The notes under the pieces: model-generated
Told to the model about the DNA's origin: nothing
The model's input: only the letters and a program-made list of their open reading frames with translations
Databases searched by the model: none
Position numbers and translations under genes: made by a program
Part shown: one piece after another, positions 18,460-27,665 of the stretch
How positions within the stretch are numbered: position 1 is the stretch's first letter
How the letters are laid out: the number at the start of each line of letters is the position of its first letter
Source: Celeribacter persicus
GTDB taxonomy: Bacteria > Pseudomonadota > Alphaproteobacteria > Rhodobacterales > Rhodobacteraceae
NCBI RefSeq assembly: GCF_003050785.1
Contig: NZ_QAOH01000002.1
Location: forward strand, 186,001 to 250,000
Direction of reading: 5' to 3'
DNA: 64,000 bases

Positions 18460-18520
18460 CCCTGCACTCCCTGCTTTAACCCAACGCAATCCCGCATCCT
18501 GCACCTGATTGACGCAGCCG

Positions 18521-19171
18521 TTATTCGGCGGGATCGGCCCCAAGGGCCACCATCATCTGAGCGGCGCGCCGACGCAAGGCATTACTTGCATCCACATCCT
18601 GCGAGATCGCGCGATAACCGTCGATCGCCGCCTGTTTATCGCCCATCTCCGCCTGCGCTGCGGCGATCTGTTCCTCGGCCAGCAACCGATACGGCGCACC
18701 CGGACTGGCGATGCCCGCCAACTGGCTGATGCGGTCTTCCGGCGCAATCTCTCCGGCGCCGATCATGGCCGTCTTGAGCACCGCGAGATCGCGGTAGGCC
18801 GGATCGAGCATGTCATCGGCCGCCAGCGGCGCAAGAACGGCCAGCGCGCCCTTCACATCCCCCGCCGCATGCAACTCGCCAGCCCGCAGCATGGCGACGG
18901 CAATCCGCGCCTCACCCGTGGTCGCCACATTGGCCAGCGCCTCTGCCCGCGCTGCGGGCGTCTCAGCACCCAGAGCAGCAGTGATCGCATCGCCCGTAGC
19001 CTGTGCCGCCGCGCGCTCTTTCGCCTTGGAATATTCGGTCCAGGCCGCGCCACCCACCAGCGCCAGCACCGCCACGATGCCGATCCAGCCGTATTTCTTC
19101 AGGAAAGCATAGAACTTGTCGCGGCGGACCTCTTCGGTCACCTCCTCGATAAAACTATCGGTATGGCTCAC
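18521..19171 (-). CDS. YfgM-like membrane-anchored TPR protein
   Basis: A 216-residue protein with a single N-terminal transmembrane helix (WIGIVAVLALVGGAAW, about 29-44) and an alpha-helical, TPR-like periplasmic part (AALGAETPAARAEAL, ALAVLAPLAADDML). The pattern SFIEEVTEEVRRDKFYAFLKKYG before the helix is typical of alphaproteobacterial YfgM homologues, which act as ancillary periplasmic chaperones near BAM/SecYEG. I chose the GTG at 19171 (VSHTDSF), because the frame upstream has no family character. AGGGGG lies just upstream. Confidence 0.8.
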   Translation of the reverse strand: MSHTDSFIEEVTEEVRRDKFYAFLKKYGWIGIVAVLALVGGAAWTEYSKAKERAAAQATGDAITAALGAETPAARAEALANVATTGEARIAVAMLRAGELHAAGDVKGALAVLAPLAADDMLDPAYRDLAVLKTAMIGAGEIAPEDRISQLAGIASPGAPYRLLAEEQIAAAQAEMGDKQAAIDGYRAISQDVDASNALRRRAAQMMVALGADPAE

Positions 19172-19584
19172 TCTCGCCCCCTGACCGCGCCGTGCGGGAT
19201 GGTGTTTCAAACGTCTGCCCTCTCTTACCCCGAACTTCGCAGGAATGCCAAGACCCGCGCGCAACGCCTGTTTCACGATCCGGAAGGGCACACTGTGCAG
19301 GATTGCTCAGCTTTGGGCAAAAGTGGCCACACTTCGGCACGAAGATAGAAAAAAATCCCCTATTGGGCGTTTTTATCCATCCTCTCCCCTTGTGATAAGG
19401 CAAGGTCTTGCCCATCTTGGCCGCAATGTTAATCCTATTAACTCTCACGACTGTGATCCCGACAGTATCGCGCGCCGTCCTTTGTGATAAACTTGGTACG
19501 ACATGCGATCCGGGGCACGCCGAGAGGACGACAGGACCCAGGACAGCCCGCCCAGAAAGGGCGCCATAAGGACAGCAGAGACAC
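19172..19584. other. 413-bp non-coding gap, divergent promoter region
   Basis: This gap separates the minus-strand TPR gene from the plus-strand efflux operon, so it must hold both promoters. Its middle (19325-19450) is lower in GC than its neighbours and includes GTTAATCCTATTAACTC near 19429. Short frames here show no protein-like character. I see no tRNA, no clear repressor site and no convincing terminator. Confidence 0.6.
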
Positions 19585-20709
19585 ATGCGCATCGCCTCCC
19601 TTCTCATCGCCCTACTCGTGACCGCCGCGCTCTACCTGTTCATCTTCGAACGCGACCGGCTGAATAGCACCCCGGCGGACGCCCCCGGGACCGCGCAGTC
19701 CGAAGCCGAATTCGCGCCTCCCGCCGAAAAGGCCCGCTCGGAGGCCCATGCGGTTTCCGTCGTCGCCCGCCATTCACTTGCCGAGCCTCTCGACAGCACC
19801 GTGGTGCTGCGTGGTGAAACGGAAGCGGCACGCGAGGTCACGGTGACGGCGGAAACCACTGGCCGAGTGGTTAACGAGCCCCTGCGCAAGGGCGCACAGA
19901 TCGAGGCCGGGCAGCTTTTGTGCCAGATCGACCGGGGCACGCGCGACGCCACACTGGCACAGGCTCAGGCGGCGCTGGCTGAGGCAGAGGTTGCCCTGGG
20001 CAACGCCCGCAAACTCGCGGCGGGCGGCTATGCTTCCGAAACCCAGATCCTTTCCGCCGAAGCCGGTGTCGAAAGTGCCCGTGCCGCCCTCGCACAAGCC
20101 GAGCGCGACATCGAAAACCTTGAAATCAAAGCACCCTTCGGGGGACTTCTGGAAAGCGACACGGCGGAACTCGGGACGTTTTTGTCGGCGGGCGCGGCCT
20201 GTGCGACGGTGATCCAGCTCGATCCGATGAAGCTCGTGGGATATGCACCCGAGACCGAGGTCGATGAAATCAGGATCGGCGCGCTCGCCGGTGCCCGGCT
20301 GATCTCCGGCGAAACCGTCACTGGGCAGGTCACCTATCTCGCCCGCTCCGCCGATGCCGCCACCCGCACTTTCCGCGTCGAGGTCGAGGTGCCGAACCCC
20401 GATTTCGCCATTCGCGACGGCCAGACCGTCGAACTGGCGATCCGGGCCGAGGGCGAGAAGGCGCATCTGGTGGCGCAGTCTTCTCTGACGCTCAACGATG
20501 ACGGGCTGATCGGGTTGCGGCTTGTCGGGCCCGACAATCTTGTGATCTTCGCGCCCGTCAAGGTGCTGCGCGACACGCGAGAGGGCATCTGGGTCGCCGG
20601 GCTGCCCGAAGAGGCCGATATCATCACCGTCGGACAGGAATTCGTGCGCGAAGGCGTGCTGATCGAGCCGCATTTCGCGGACACCACCGAGACGGAGACC
20701 GAACAATGA
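19585..20709 (+). CDS. RND efflux periplasmic adaptor subunit
   Basis: A 374-residue membrane-fusion protein. An N-terminal anchor segment (SLLIALLVTAALYLFIF) is followed by the lipoyl-like half-motif TGRVVNEPLRKGAQIEAGQLLCQID, a coiled-coil hairpin rich in alanine and glutamate (ATLAQAQAALAEAEVAL to SARAALAQAERD, about 115-180), the second half-motif APFGGLLES, and a beta-barrel domain to the C-terminus. It links an inner-membrane RND pump to an outer-membrane channel. It overlaps the RND gene by 4 bases (ATGA), implying coupled translation. No TolC-type channel gene is present here. Confidence 0.93.
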   Translation: MRIASLLIALLVTAALYLFIFERDRLNSTPADAPGTAQSEAEFAPPAEKARSEAHAVSVVARHSLAEPLDSTVVLRGETEAAREVTVTAETTGRVVNEPLRKGAQIEAGQLLCQIDRGTRDATLAQAQAALAEAEVALGNARKLAAGGYASETQILSAEAGVESARAALAQAERDIENLEIKAPFGGLLESDTAELGTFLSAGAACATVIQLDPMKLVGYAPETEVDEIRIGALAGARLISGETVTGQVTYLARSADAATRTFRVEVEVPNPDFAIRDGQTVELAIRAEGEKAHLVAQSSLTLNDDGLIGLRLVGPDNLVIFAPVKVLRDTREGIWVAGLPEEADIITVGQEFVREGVLIEPHFADTTETETEQ

Positions 20710-23700
20710 CTGGCCTCGTCGACTGGGCCGGGCGTCACGCCCGGATGATCCTCGCCTTCGTGGCGCTCACCCTGATCGCGGGCGCTTACGCCTATGTCAG
20801 CCTGCCGAAAGAGGGCGAGCCGGACATTGAAATCCCCGGCCTCTATGTGTCGGTTCAATTCCCCGGAATTTCCGCCGAGGATGCCGAGAAGCTCTTGGTC
20901 AAACCGATGGAAACGGAGCTGTCCGATCTTGATGGGCTCGACACCATGTCGGCGACAGCGGCGGAGAATTACGCGGGCATCTGGCTCGAATTCGAATTCG
21001 GCTGGGACAAGACCAAGATCATCGCCGACGTGCGCGACCGCATGGGCCGGGTGCAGGCGGATTTCCCCGATGGGGCGGACAATTACATGATCTCGGAGGT
21101 CAATTTCTCCGAATTCCCGATCCTTATCGTCAACCTCACCGGCCCGGTGCCCGAACGCACGCTGGTGCAATATGCCAAGCAGATGCAAGACCGGCTCGAA
21201 GGGCTTGAGCCCGTGCTGGAGGCACAGCTTACCGGACATCGCGACGAGATGCTGGAGGTCGAAATCGACCCGCTGCGGCTTGAGAGCTACAATGTCACGG
21301 CGGGCGAGTTGATCAGCGTCGTCACCAACAACAACCAGCTTGTAGCGGCGGGCGAGATCGAGACCGATCAGGGCACCTTCTCGGTGAAAATCCCGTCGAG
21401 TTTCAGCGATCAGCGCGACGTCATGGCCCTGCCCGTCAAGGTCAATGGCGACCGGGTGGTGACGCTGGGCGATCTGGCGGACATTCGCCTGACCTTCGAG
21501 GATCGCGAGGGCACGGCACGCTTCAACGGCGAAACCACCGTGGCCTTGCAGATCGTCAAGCGCAAGGGCTACCCGGTGATCGACACCGTGGCCGTGGTGA
21601 AAGAGGCCGTGCAGGCCGAGTACGAGAGTTGGCCCGAGAGCCTGCAACAGGCGATCACGGTCGGCACCTCGAACGACCAGTCGACGCAAGTGTCTTCGAT
21701 GGTGAGCCAACTCGAAGGCTCGGTTCTGACCGCCATTGCTCTGGTGATGATCGTGGTGCTGGCCGCGCTTGGCATCCGTTCGTCGCTTCTGGTCGGCTTC
21801 GCAATCCCGACCTCTTTCCTTCTGTGTTTCATCCTTCTGGGGCTGATGGACATCACCATCTCCAACATCGTCATGTTCGGCCTGATCCTCGCCGTCGGCA
21901 TGCTGGTCGACGGGGCCATCGTCGTGGTGGAATATGCCGACCGCAAGATGGACGAGGGCGAAGGCCCGATGACCGCTTTCGTCGAGGCCGCGAAACGCAT
22001 GTTCTGGCCCATTGTCTCCTCCACCGCCACCACGCTCTGCGCCTTCCTGCCGATGCTGTTCTGGCCCGGGGTTGCGGGCGAATTCATGGGGATGCTGCCG
22101 GTCACGATCATCTTCGTGCTCTCCGCCTCCCTGATCGTGGCGCTGATCTACCTGCCGGTCATGGGCGGCGTCACCGGGCGTATTGCACGGTTCTATAGTC
22201 AGATTTCCGATCTGCTGCACGATCACACCTCGCGTGCGCTGCGGCTCAGCCTCGCCGCGGTCTCGCTTGCCCTTCTCGGCGCAGGCATGTTCCTATTCCT
22301 GCGCGAGATCTACCTCGCCGCGCTTGTGCTGATCTTCCTCGGCGGTTCGCTCAGTTCCATCACCCTCGGTTCGTTGCGCTGGCAGAAAGCACCGAAACGG
22401 GTCGATGCAGGCTACAAACGCACGCCCTTCGGCCATGTGATCCAGTTCATCACCGCTAATCCGGTCATGCCTCCCGTCACCATCTTCGCCGTGATCGCGG
22501 CAGTTGCATCGGTCTTTATCTATTACGGCTCGCACAATAAAGGCGTCGAGTTCTTCGCCGCTACCGAGCCCGAACAGGCGATCATCTATATCAAAGCCCG
22601 CGGCAACCTCTCAGTCGCGGAAAAGGACGCGCTGGTGCGTCAGGCCGAAAACATCGTGCTGAGCCAGCCGGGCGTCGACAACGCCTTTGTCTTCGCGGGC
22701 GACGGCGGGCTCAACGCCAACACCGGCGGGGGCGCCGCGCCGCGTGACACCATCGGACAGATTCAGGTCGAGCTAATCCCCTGGGACGACCGCCCGACTA
22801 CGACCGAGGACGGGTTTCTGTTTTTCGAGAACACCCATGTCAGCGCCGAATATGACGGCGATTACGTGTTGGCCCAGCTCGAAGAAAAACTGGCACAACT
22901 TCCCGGCATCTACACCGAGACGCTGAACCTCTCCATGGGACCGGCCTCCGCCAAACCCGTGCATCTGCGGCTCAAGGCCGACGATTTCGACACACTGGAA
23001 CAGGCGACCGAAATCGTGCGCGCCAAGTTCGAGGAGACGGCCGCACTGGCTGATATCGAAGACACCCGCCCCCTACCCGGCATCGACTGGCAGATCGACG
23101 TGGATGTCGAGAAAGCCGGTCGCTTCGGCGCCGATGTGGCGACCGTCGGCGGCATGATACAGCTCGTGACCCGCGGCATCCTTCTGGACACGATGCGGGT
23201 CGACAGTTCGGATGAGGAAATCGAGATTCGCGTGCGCCTGCCCGAGGAATTCCGGGTGCTCTCGACGCTGGACACGCTCAAGGTCCGCACCAACGACGGG
23301 CTGGTGCCCCTGTCGAACTTCATCACCCGCAAGCCGGTGGCAAAACTCGCCTCGATCTCCCGCGTCGATCAGCAGCGCTATTACGATGTGAAAGCGGCGG
23401 TGGACAGTGGTATGACCCGCGAGGACGGTGTGACGATCACCGCCACCGAGCGGATCGAGACCCTGACCGACTGGCTGGAAAGCGAAAACCCTCTGCCTCA
23501 GAGCATAAGTTGGGAATGGACCGGCGACGATGAAGAGCAAAAGGAAACCGGCGCGTTTCTCGGCAAGGCCTTCGGTGCCGCGCTGGCACTCATGTTCATC
23601 ATTCTGCTGGCGCAGTTCAACTCGCTCTACAACTCGGTTCTGGTGCTTCTCGCGGTCGTCATGTCCACGGCGGGCGTGCTCATCGGCCTCATGGTCATGG

Positions 23701-24377
23701 ACATGACCTTCGGCATGATCATGACCGGCACCGGCGTCGTGGCGCTGGCCGGGATCGTGGTGAACAACAACATCGTGCTGATCGACACCTATCAGGAATA
23801 CGCCCGCTACATGCCGAAGATCGAAGCGATCATCCGCACCGCCGAAGACCGCATCCGCCCGGTGCTTTTGACAACGATCACCACCATGGCGGGACTCACG
23901 CCGATGATGTTCGCGGTCTCGCTCGACTTTCTCGGCGGCGGTTACACGATCAACTCGCCCACCGCGCAGTTCTGGACCAACCTCGCCACCGCTGTCGTCT
24001 TCGGCCTCGGCATCGCCACCGTTCTGACGCTGGTCTTCACGCCTGCGATGCTGGCGGCACGGGTCTGGTTCTGGGTCTTCGTCCATCATGCCGTCATGCG
24101 CTTGATGACCCACATGGGCATCCAGAGTGCCGCCGCCGAAGATTACCGGCTGCGTCGCGAAGCCAAACGCGCAAAGAACCCGGAGTTCGTCTGGACCACC
24201 GGTGCCGACAGTTGGGCCGCCCCCGAAAGCTTCGATGCGGAACGCGTTTCGCAAACCGTTCAGAGACAGCGCCCGGTGGAGCAGCCTCCTGCGACACCCG
24301 AAAGTGTGATAGAGGTGGAACCCGAGCACCCGGAGACAGGGCGGATCGGGAAAGGCGGCAAGGACGCGGCGGAGTAA
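20706..24377 (+). CDS. RND efflux transporter permease, long variant
   Basis: A 1223-residue AcrB-family permease. TM1 is near residues 10-30. TM4 carries GMLVDGAIVVVEYADRK and TM10 carries LAGIVVNNNIVLIDTY. Two extra hydrophobic stretches (about residues 505-555, LRLSLAAVSLALLGAGMFLF and YLAALVLIFLGGSLSS) lie between TM6 and TM7. A soluble C-terminal tail of about 100 residues follows TM12. Compared with AcrB, the second aspartate of the TM4 pair is glycine (D402-G403) and the TM10 lysine is asparagine (N1020), so the proton relay differs. Typical HAE1 pumps are about 1040 residues. Substrate unknown. The stop converges on a methyltransferase 3 bases away. Confidence 0.92.
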   Translation: MTGLVDWAGRHARMILAFVALTLIAGAYAYVSLPKEGEPDIEIPGLYVSVQFPGISAEDAEKLLVKPMETELSDLDGLDTMSATAAENYAGIWLEFEFGWDKTKIIADVRDRMGRVQADFPDGADNYMISEVNFSEFPILIVNLTGPVPERTLVQYAKQMQDRLEGLEPVLEAQLTGHRDEMLEVEIDPLRLESYNVTAGELISVVTNNNQLVAAGEIETDQGTFSVKIPSSFSDQRDVMALPVKVNGDRVVTLGDLADIRLTFEDREGTARFNGETTVALQIVKRKGYPVIDTVAVVKEAVQAEYESWPESLQQAITVGTSNDQSTQVSSMVSQLEGSVLTAIALVMIVVLAALGIRSSLLVGFAIPTSFLLCFILLGLMDITISNIVMFGLILAVGMLVDGAIVVVEYADRKMDEGEGPMTAFVEAAKRMFWPIVSSTATTLCAFLPMLFWPGVAGEFMGMLPVTIIFVLSASLIVALIYLPVMGGVTGRIARFYSQISDLLHDHTSRALRLSLAAVSLALLGAGMFLFLREIYLAALVLIFLGGSLSSITLGSLRWQKAPKRVDAGYKRTPFGHVIQFITANPVMPPVTIFAVIAAVASVFIYYGSHNKGVEFFAATEPEQAIIYIKARGNLSVAEKDALVRQAENIVLSQPGVDNAFVFAGDGGLNANTGGGAAPRDTIGQIQVELIPWDDRPTTTEDGFLFFENTHVSAEYDGDYVLAQLEEKLAQLPGIYTETLNLSMGPASAKPVHLRLKADDFDTLEQATEIVRAKFEETAALADIEDTRPLPGIDWQIDVDVEKAGRFGADVATVGGMIQLVTRGILLDTMRVDSSDEEIEIRVRLPEEFRVLSTLDTLKVRTNDGLVPLSNFITRKPVAKLASISRVDQQRYYDVKAAVDSGMTREDGVTITATERIETLTDWLESENPLPQSISWEWTGDDEEQKETGAFLGKAFGAALALMFIILLAQFNSLYNSVLVLLAVVMSTAGVLIGLMVMDMTFGMIMTGTGVVALAGIVVNNNIVLIDTYQEYARYMPKIEAIIRTAEDRIRPVLLTTITTMAGLTPMMFAVSLDFLGGGYTINSPTAQFWTNLATAVVFGLGIATVLTLVFTPAMLAARVWFWVFVHHAVMRLMTHMGIQSAAAEDYRLRREAKRAKNPEFVWTTGADSWAAPESFDAERVSQTVQRQRPVEQPPATPESVIEVEPEHPETGRIGKGGKDAAE

Positions 24378-24380
24378 GGC

Positions 24381-25193
24381 TCAGACCTCGCGCGTCGCGG
24401 TCAGGATGAAACACATCGGAATCTGCGCCGCGCGACCGGCGTAGATGTCATATTCCGGCTCACGGTTGCTGTGCCCAAACTCTTGCAAGCTGTCGATCCG
24501 CACCCCCGCGCGGGCACAGGAGGTCACGATCTCCCCCATCGTGTGCAGGAACCAATAGCTCGTCGCCCCCGCGCCATGATCCTGCCCGTCATATGTGATT
24601 GCCGCGTCCTGCACCTGCGGCTCGGTCCGGAAATAGCTGAAGCTCGGCTCGTGCGGGCGCTCTGCATCCGGATCGAACATTTCCATCACCGGATGGGTCT
24701 CGTAGATCACAAGCTGCGCGCCGGGGGACATCAGGGAGGCGACGATCTCGAAAAACCGCGACAGATCGGGCATCCAGTTCAAAACGCCAATGGTGATCAG
24801 AACCAGATCGAAGGTCCCGATCCCCTCGGGCAGATCGTAAATATCGGCAGTGATGAGCGCGGGGGCCTGCCCCGCCGCCGCCGCAAGACGCCGCCCCTGA
24901 TCGAGGAACCGTTCCGACTGGTCGATCCCTGCCGCCGGGATCGCCCCGAAGGCCGCCAGAGACAAAAGTTCGCGGGCATTGTTGCACCCGATCTGCACCG
25001 CGCGCCTGCCCGTGAGATCGAGCGCGCCGAGCGCCTTCGTCATCGTCGCGTCAAACACCGAAAACCCCGGCTCTGCGGCGGCTTTCAGAAGCGCCTGCCA
25101 CTCCGGGCCGGTCTCATGGAAAGGTGCCGAGGCATCCCACGCAGCCTTGTTTGCGGCGGTCACGTCTTGGCGGGAAAGTCCTGACTTGTTCAT
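24381..25193 (-). CDS. class I SAM-dependent methyltransferase
   Basis: A 270-residue protein with a Rossmann-like methyltransferase core. Motif I is AVQIGCNNARELLSL (near residue 65), the acidic residue after strand beta2 is AAGIDQSERFLDQG, motif II is in ITADIYDLPEG, and motif III is FDLVLITIGVLNWM. The N-terminus NKAAWDASAPFHETGPEWQALL matches small-molecule methyltransferases of the UbiE/Tam class. The substrate is unknown. It is convergent with the RND gene and followed upstream by a 194-base gap with no gene. Confidence 0.85.
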   Translation of the reverse strand: MNKSGLSRQDVTAANKAAWDASAPFHETGPEWQALLKAAAEPGFSVFDATMTKALGALDLTGRRAVQIGCNNARELLSLAAFGAIPAAGIDQSERFLDQGRRLAAAAGQAPALITADIYDLPEGIGTFDLVLITIGVLNWMPDLSRFFEIVASLMSPGAQLVIYETHPVMEMFDPDAERPHEPSFSYFRTEPQVQDAAITYDGQDHGAGATSYWFLHTMGEIVTSCARAGVRIDSLQEFGHSNREPEYDIYAGRAAQIPMCFILTATREV

Positions 25194-25387
25194 CGGAGCC
25201 TCCAGTTTGCACCCGCATTGTAACCACGATTGTAAGAATCCATAGCGAGTATCGAGAGGAAAAGATCTTTGGAAATAGTCATTTAGAAATTCCTTCCCGT
25301 CTGTCCCGCAACGTTCGCCAGTCTATAAAATTACTCGGCATCAGCCGTTGCTCTTCTGTTTGTTCATCGCCGAATTCGGGTTGCTGT

Positions 25388-26008
25388 TCAGGCGGTGTGA
25401 TGTAGTTCGCATGGACAAGCCACCCCAATACCCCCCTCGACCACCCCCTCGGTCACCGGTTCCCGCGTCACTTCCACGGTCACTGCCTCAAGCGCGGAGC
25501 CCGCACCGAAGCTGGCGGCGAGATCATCCGGGTCGACCAGTGCCACGCTCGTCGGGTCGGCAATGTCGGAAAAGGTCACCAGCCGGGGCCACCGCGCGCG
25601 CGGCACGTCCAGCGGCCCGGTCTGATCCCGGGCGGCTTTGCTCAGCGCAAGCGCATAGCGGGGATAGCCTCCATCGCGGTCGTATTGCACCGCATCCGCA
25701 TCGGCCAAACTCCCGCGCAATATGGAGCTTTGCCCGTCGATCAGCGCGAAAAGATACCGCCCTTCGCCAAGCTCCGCGACGACGGCCTCTCCTTTCAGAT
25801 CGTTGTGCCAATTGTCGCCGCCGGGCACAAAACTCCGCATAACGTACTCCGGATGGCGCCAGGTCACATGCACCACACTCGACGCCGTCTTTGTGCCACC
25901 GGGCACCGAGAAATGCAGCGTCAGCTTCTGGTTCCATGACACATAGCGCTCACAGCCGGACAAGGTAAAACACATCAGGAGCAGGAGGAACGTGATCGGA
26001 CGGGTCAT
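25388..26008 (-). CDS. putative lipoprotein of unknown function
   Basis: A 206-residue protein from the ATG at 26008, with a lipoprotein signal peptide (MTRPITFLLLLMCFTLSGC) whose lipobox is LSGC. The rest is soluble and mixed alpha/beta, with HFSVPGGTKTASSVVHVTWRH and VVAELGEGRYLFALIDG. It has no motif I recognise. GAGAGG lies about 8 bases upstream, which favours this start over one 12 codons earlier. It stands alone between the methyltransferase and dusA. Confidence 0.65.
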   Translation of the reverse strand: MTRPITFLLLLMCFTLSGCERYVSWNQKLTLHFSVPGGTKTASSVVHVTWRHPEYVMRSFVPGGDNWHNDLKGEAVVAELGEGRYLFALIDGQSSILRGSLADADAVQYDRDGGYPRYALALSKAARDQTGPLDVPRARWPRLVTFSDIADPTSVALVDPDDLAASFGAGSALEAVTVEVTREPVTEGVVEGGIGVACPCELHHTA

Positions 26009-26231
26009 GAGACAGACCTCTCGCAAAGGCTCCTGCGGCACCACGTGCGGCGCACATGCGGGAGCGTCCCGAAGGGCGGAGTAACAACAGTGTTCAAAAC
26101 AAGATCGTCCATACCCGGACCTCGCAAAATAAACGTCACTATAACAGGGCGGAAAATCCGGCCAGACGATAACCGGATTACGGCATAAATCCCTATCCTG
26201 TTCAATGCATTATCGAAAAAACTGAAGTGCC

Positions 26232-27224
26232 TTAGCGCGGCAAAGCCTCGCGCACCAACCCGAACCCCGCGCCGTCCTTATGCGCGCCCTCGGAGAGCAC
26301 CCGTTTCCAGCGCCGCGCCCCCGGCTGGCCCGCGAAAAGCCCGAGCATATGCCGCGTCACCTGAGCAAGCTTGCCACCCGCCGCGATATGTCGCCCGATA
26401 TAGTCCTCCATCGCAAGGGCCACGTCGTGACGGCTGAGCGGGTCGGTCGTATGACCGAAAATCCGCTGATCGGCGGTGCCCAGAATATCATAAGGCTGAT
26501 GATAGGCCGCACGTCCGACCATCACGCCGTCCATAGAACGCAGTTCTTCTTCCACGGTTTCAAGACTTTGCACACCGCCATTGATCGACAGGTGCAATTC
26601 CGGGAAGGCGCGTTTCATCTCATGCACCAACTCGTAATCCAAAGGCGGAATGTCCCGGTTCTCCTTCGGAGACAGCCCTTCGAGCCAGGCCTTGCGCGCA
26701 TGTACCGTGATCCGGGTGACGCCCGCATCGCGCATTTTCGTGAGGAAGGCCGGCAGCACCTCGGACGGCTCCTGATCGTCCACCCCGATGCGGCATTTCA
26801 CCGTCACCGGCACCACCCCCGCCGCCTCTTGCATCGCCGTCACGCACGCCGCCACGAGATCGGGCGATTTCATCAGAACCGCCCCGAAACAGCCAGACTG
26901 CACCCGGTCCGACGGGCAACCGACATTGAGGTTCACCTCGTCATAGCCCTGCGCGACACAAAGCCTCGTCGCCTCCGCCAGTTCTTCGGGCTCCGATCCG
27001 CCAAGCTGCACCACCACGGGATGCTCCTCGGCATTATAGTCGAGCAAATGCAGCGCTCCACCGCGCACAAGCGCTGGCGCCGTGACCATTTCCGTGTAAA
27101 GCAAAACCTCCCGCGACATCAGCCGGTGAAAATACCGGCAATGACGATCCGTCCAGTCCATCATCGGGGCGACGGACAGGCGGGCGGCCGAGAGTGTGTC
27201 TTGTTTTGTATTTTTTTCAGCCAC
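26232..27224 (-). CDS. dusA: tRNA-dihydrouridine(20/20a) synthase DusA
   Basis: A 330-residue FMN-dependent enzyme that reduces uridine in tRNA D-loops. Motifs are SVAPMMDWTDRHCRYFHR at the N-terminus, LNVGCPSDRVQSGCFGAVLM with the catalytic cysteine (residue 103), KCRIGVDD, ITVHARKAWLEGLSPKENR and INGGVQS. The GTG at 27224 (VAEKNTKQ) has AGGTG upstream and gives family length; a frame extending to 27332 adds 36 residues without family character. DusA genes are a known integration target for phages and islands; a recombinase relic lies 80 bases beyond this gene's 5' end. Confidence 0.92.
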   Translation of the reverse strand: MAEKNTKQDTLSAARLSVAPMMDWTDRHCRYFHRLMSREVLLYTEMVTAPALVRGGALHLLDYNAEEHPVVVQLGGSEPEELAEATRLCVAQGYDEVNLNVGCPSDRVQSGCFGAVLMKSPDLVAACVTAMQEAAGVVPVTVKCRIGVDDQEPSEVLPAFLTKMRDAGVTRITVHARKAWLEGLSPKENRDIPPLDYELVHEMKRAFPELHLSINGGVQSLETVEEELRSMDGVMVGRAAYHQPYDILGTADQRIFGHTTDPLSRHDVALAMEDYIGRHIAAGGKLAQVTRHMLGLFAGQPGARRWKRVLSEGAHKDGAGFGLVREALPR

Positions 27225-27303
27225 TTCAAAGCACCTACAGTTCGTCTCGTTACCGCTCGTTATGGACCAAATACAATCTCGTGGACCAAACGGGGAGACC
27301 TTT

Positions 27304-27582
27304 ATGGACGCGATCACCACACGCAAACGCAAAGATAGATGTCATAGTTACAGGACACATGTACGAGTGATGCGCGAGGGCACCGTCTAGCACGACACGA
27401 AGACTTTTGACAGACGCCCCACTTCGACCGCCTGGATAAAGCAGCGCGAGGAAGAGTGTGCAAAGACTGCTGCGCAGGAAGAGCTGAACGCATTTGGTGA
27501 CCGCCAGTTGTTTTTTGTCGCCGGAGCAGATAGCACCAAACTGACTGAATGGCCTCCAGCAAAATCCGCGACAGCTCGGTGA
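27304..27582 (+). pseudogene. decayed tyrosine-recombinase (phage integrase) N-terminal fragment
   Basis: The frame starts at ATG 27304, behind GGGGAGACC, as MDAITTRKRKDRCHSYRTHV followed by RVMREGTV. It meets an in-frame amber codon at 27388-27390, then continues as HDTKTFDRRPTSTAWIKQRE. This order of TITTRKRKDG, a short beta strand, then TFDR and AWIK.RE is the arm-binding N-terminus of a common phage-integrase subfamily. Similarity fades after about 27490 and the frame ends at 27580-27582. No catalytic domain with its R-H-R-Y residues is present. It is therefore a relic with a nonsense mutation and a missing C-terminus. It reads away from dusA, the classic integration site. Confidence 0.72.
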
Positions 27583-27665
27583 TCGCAGAGCAGACAGCGC
27601 ACAGTTCTGACATAAGACATGTTCCGACCAACAAGGCACGTCTGTCGCCACGGATGTGAAAGCGA

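Noticed and set aside
20334-22226. A 630-codon minus-strand frame over the RND genes
   Set aside because: Antisense to the adaptor and pump genes, both strongly supported by motifs.
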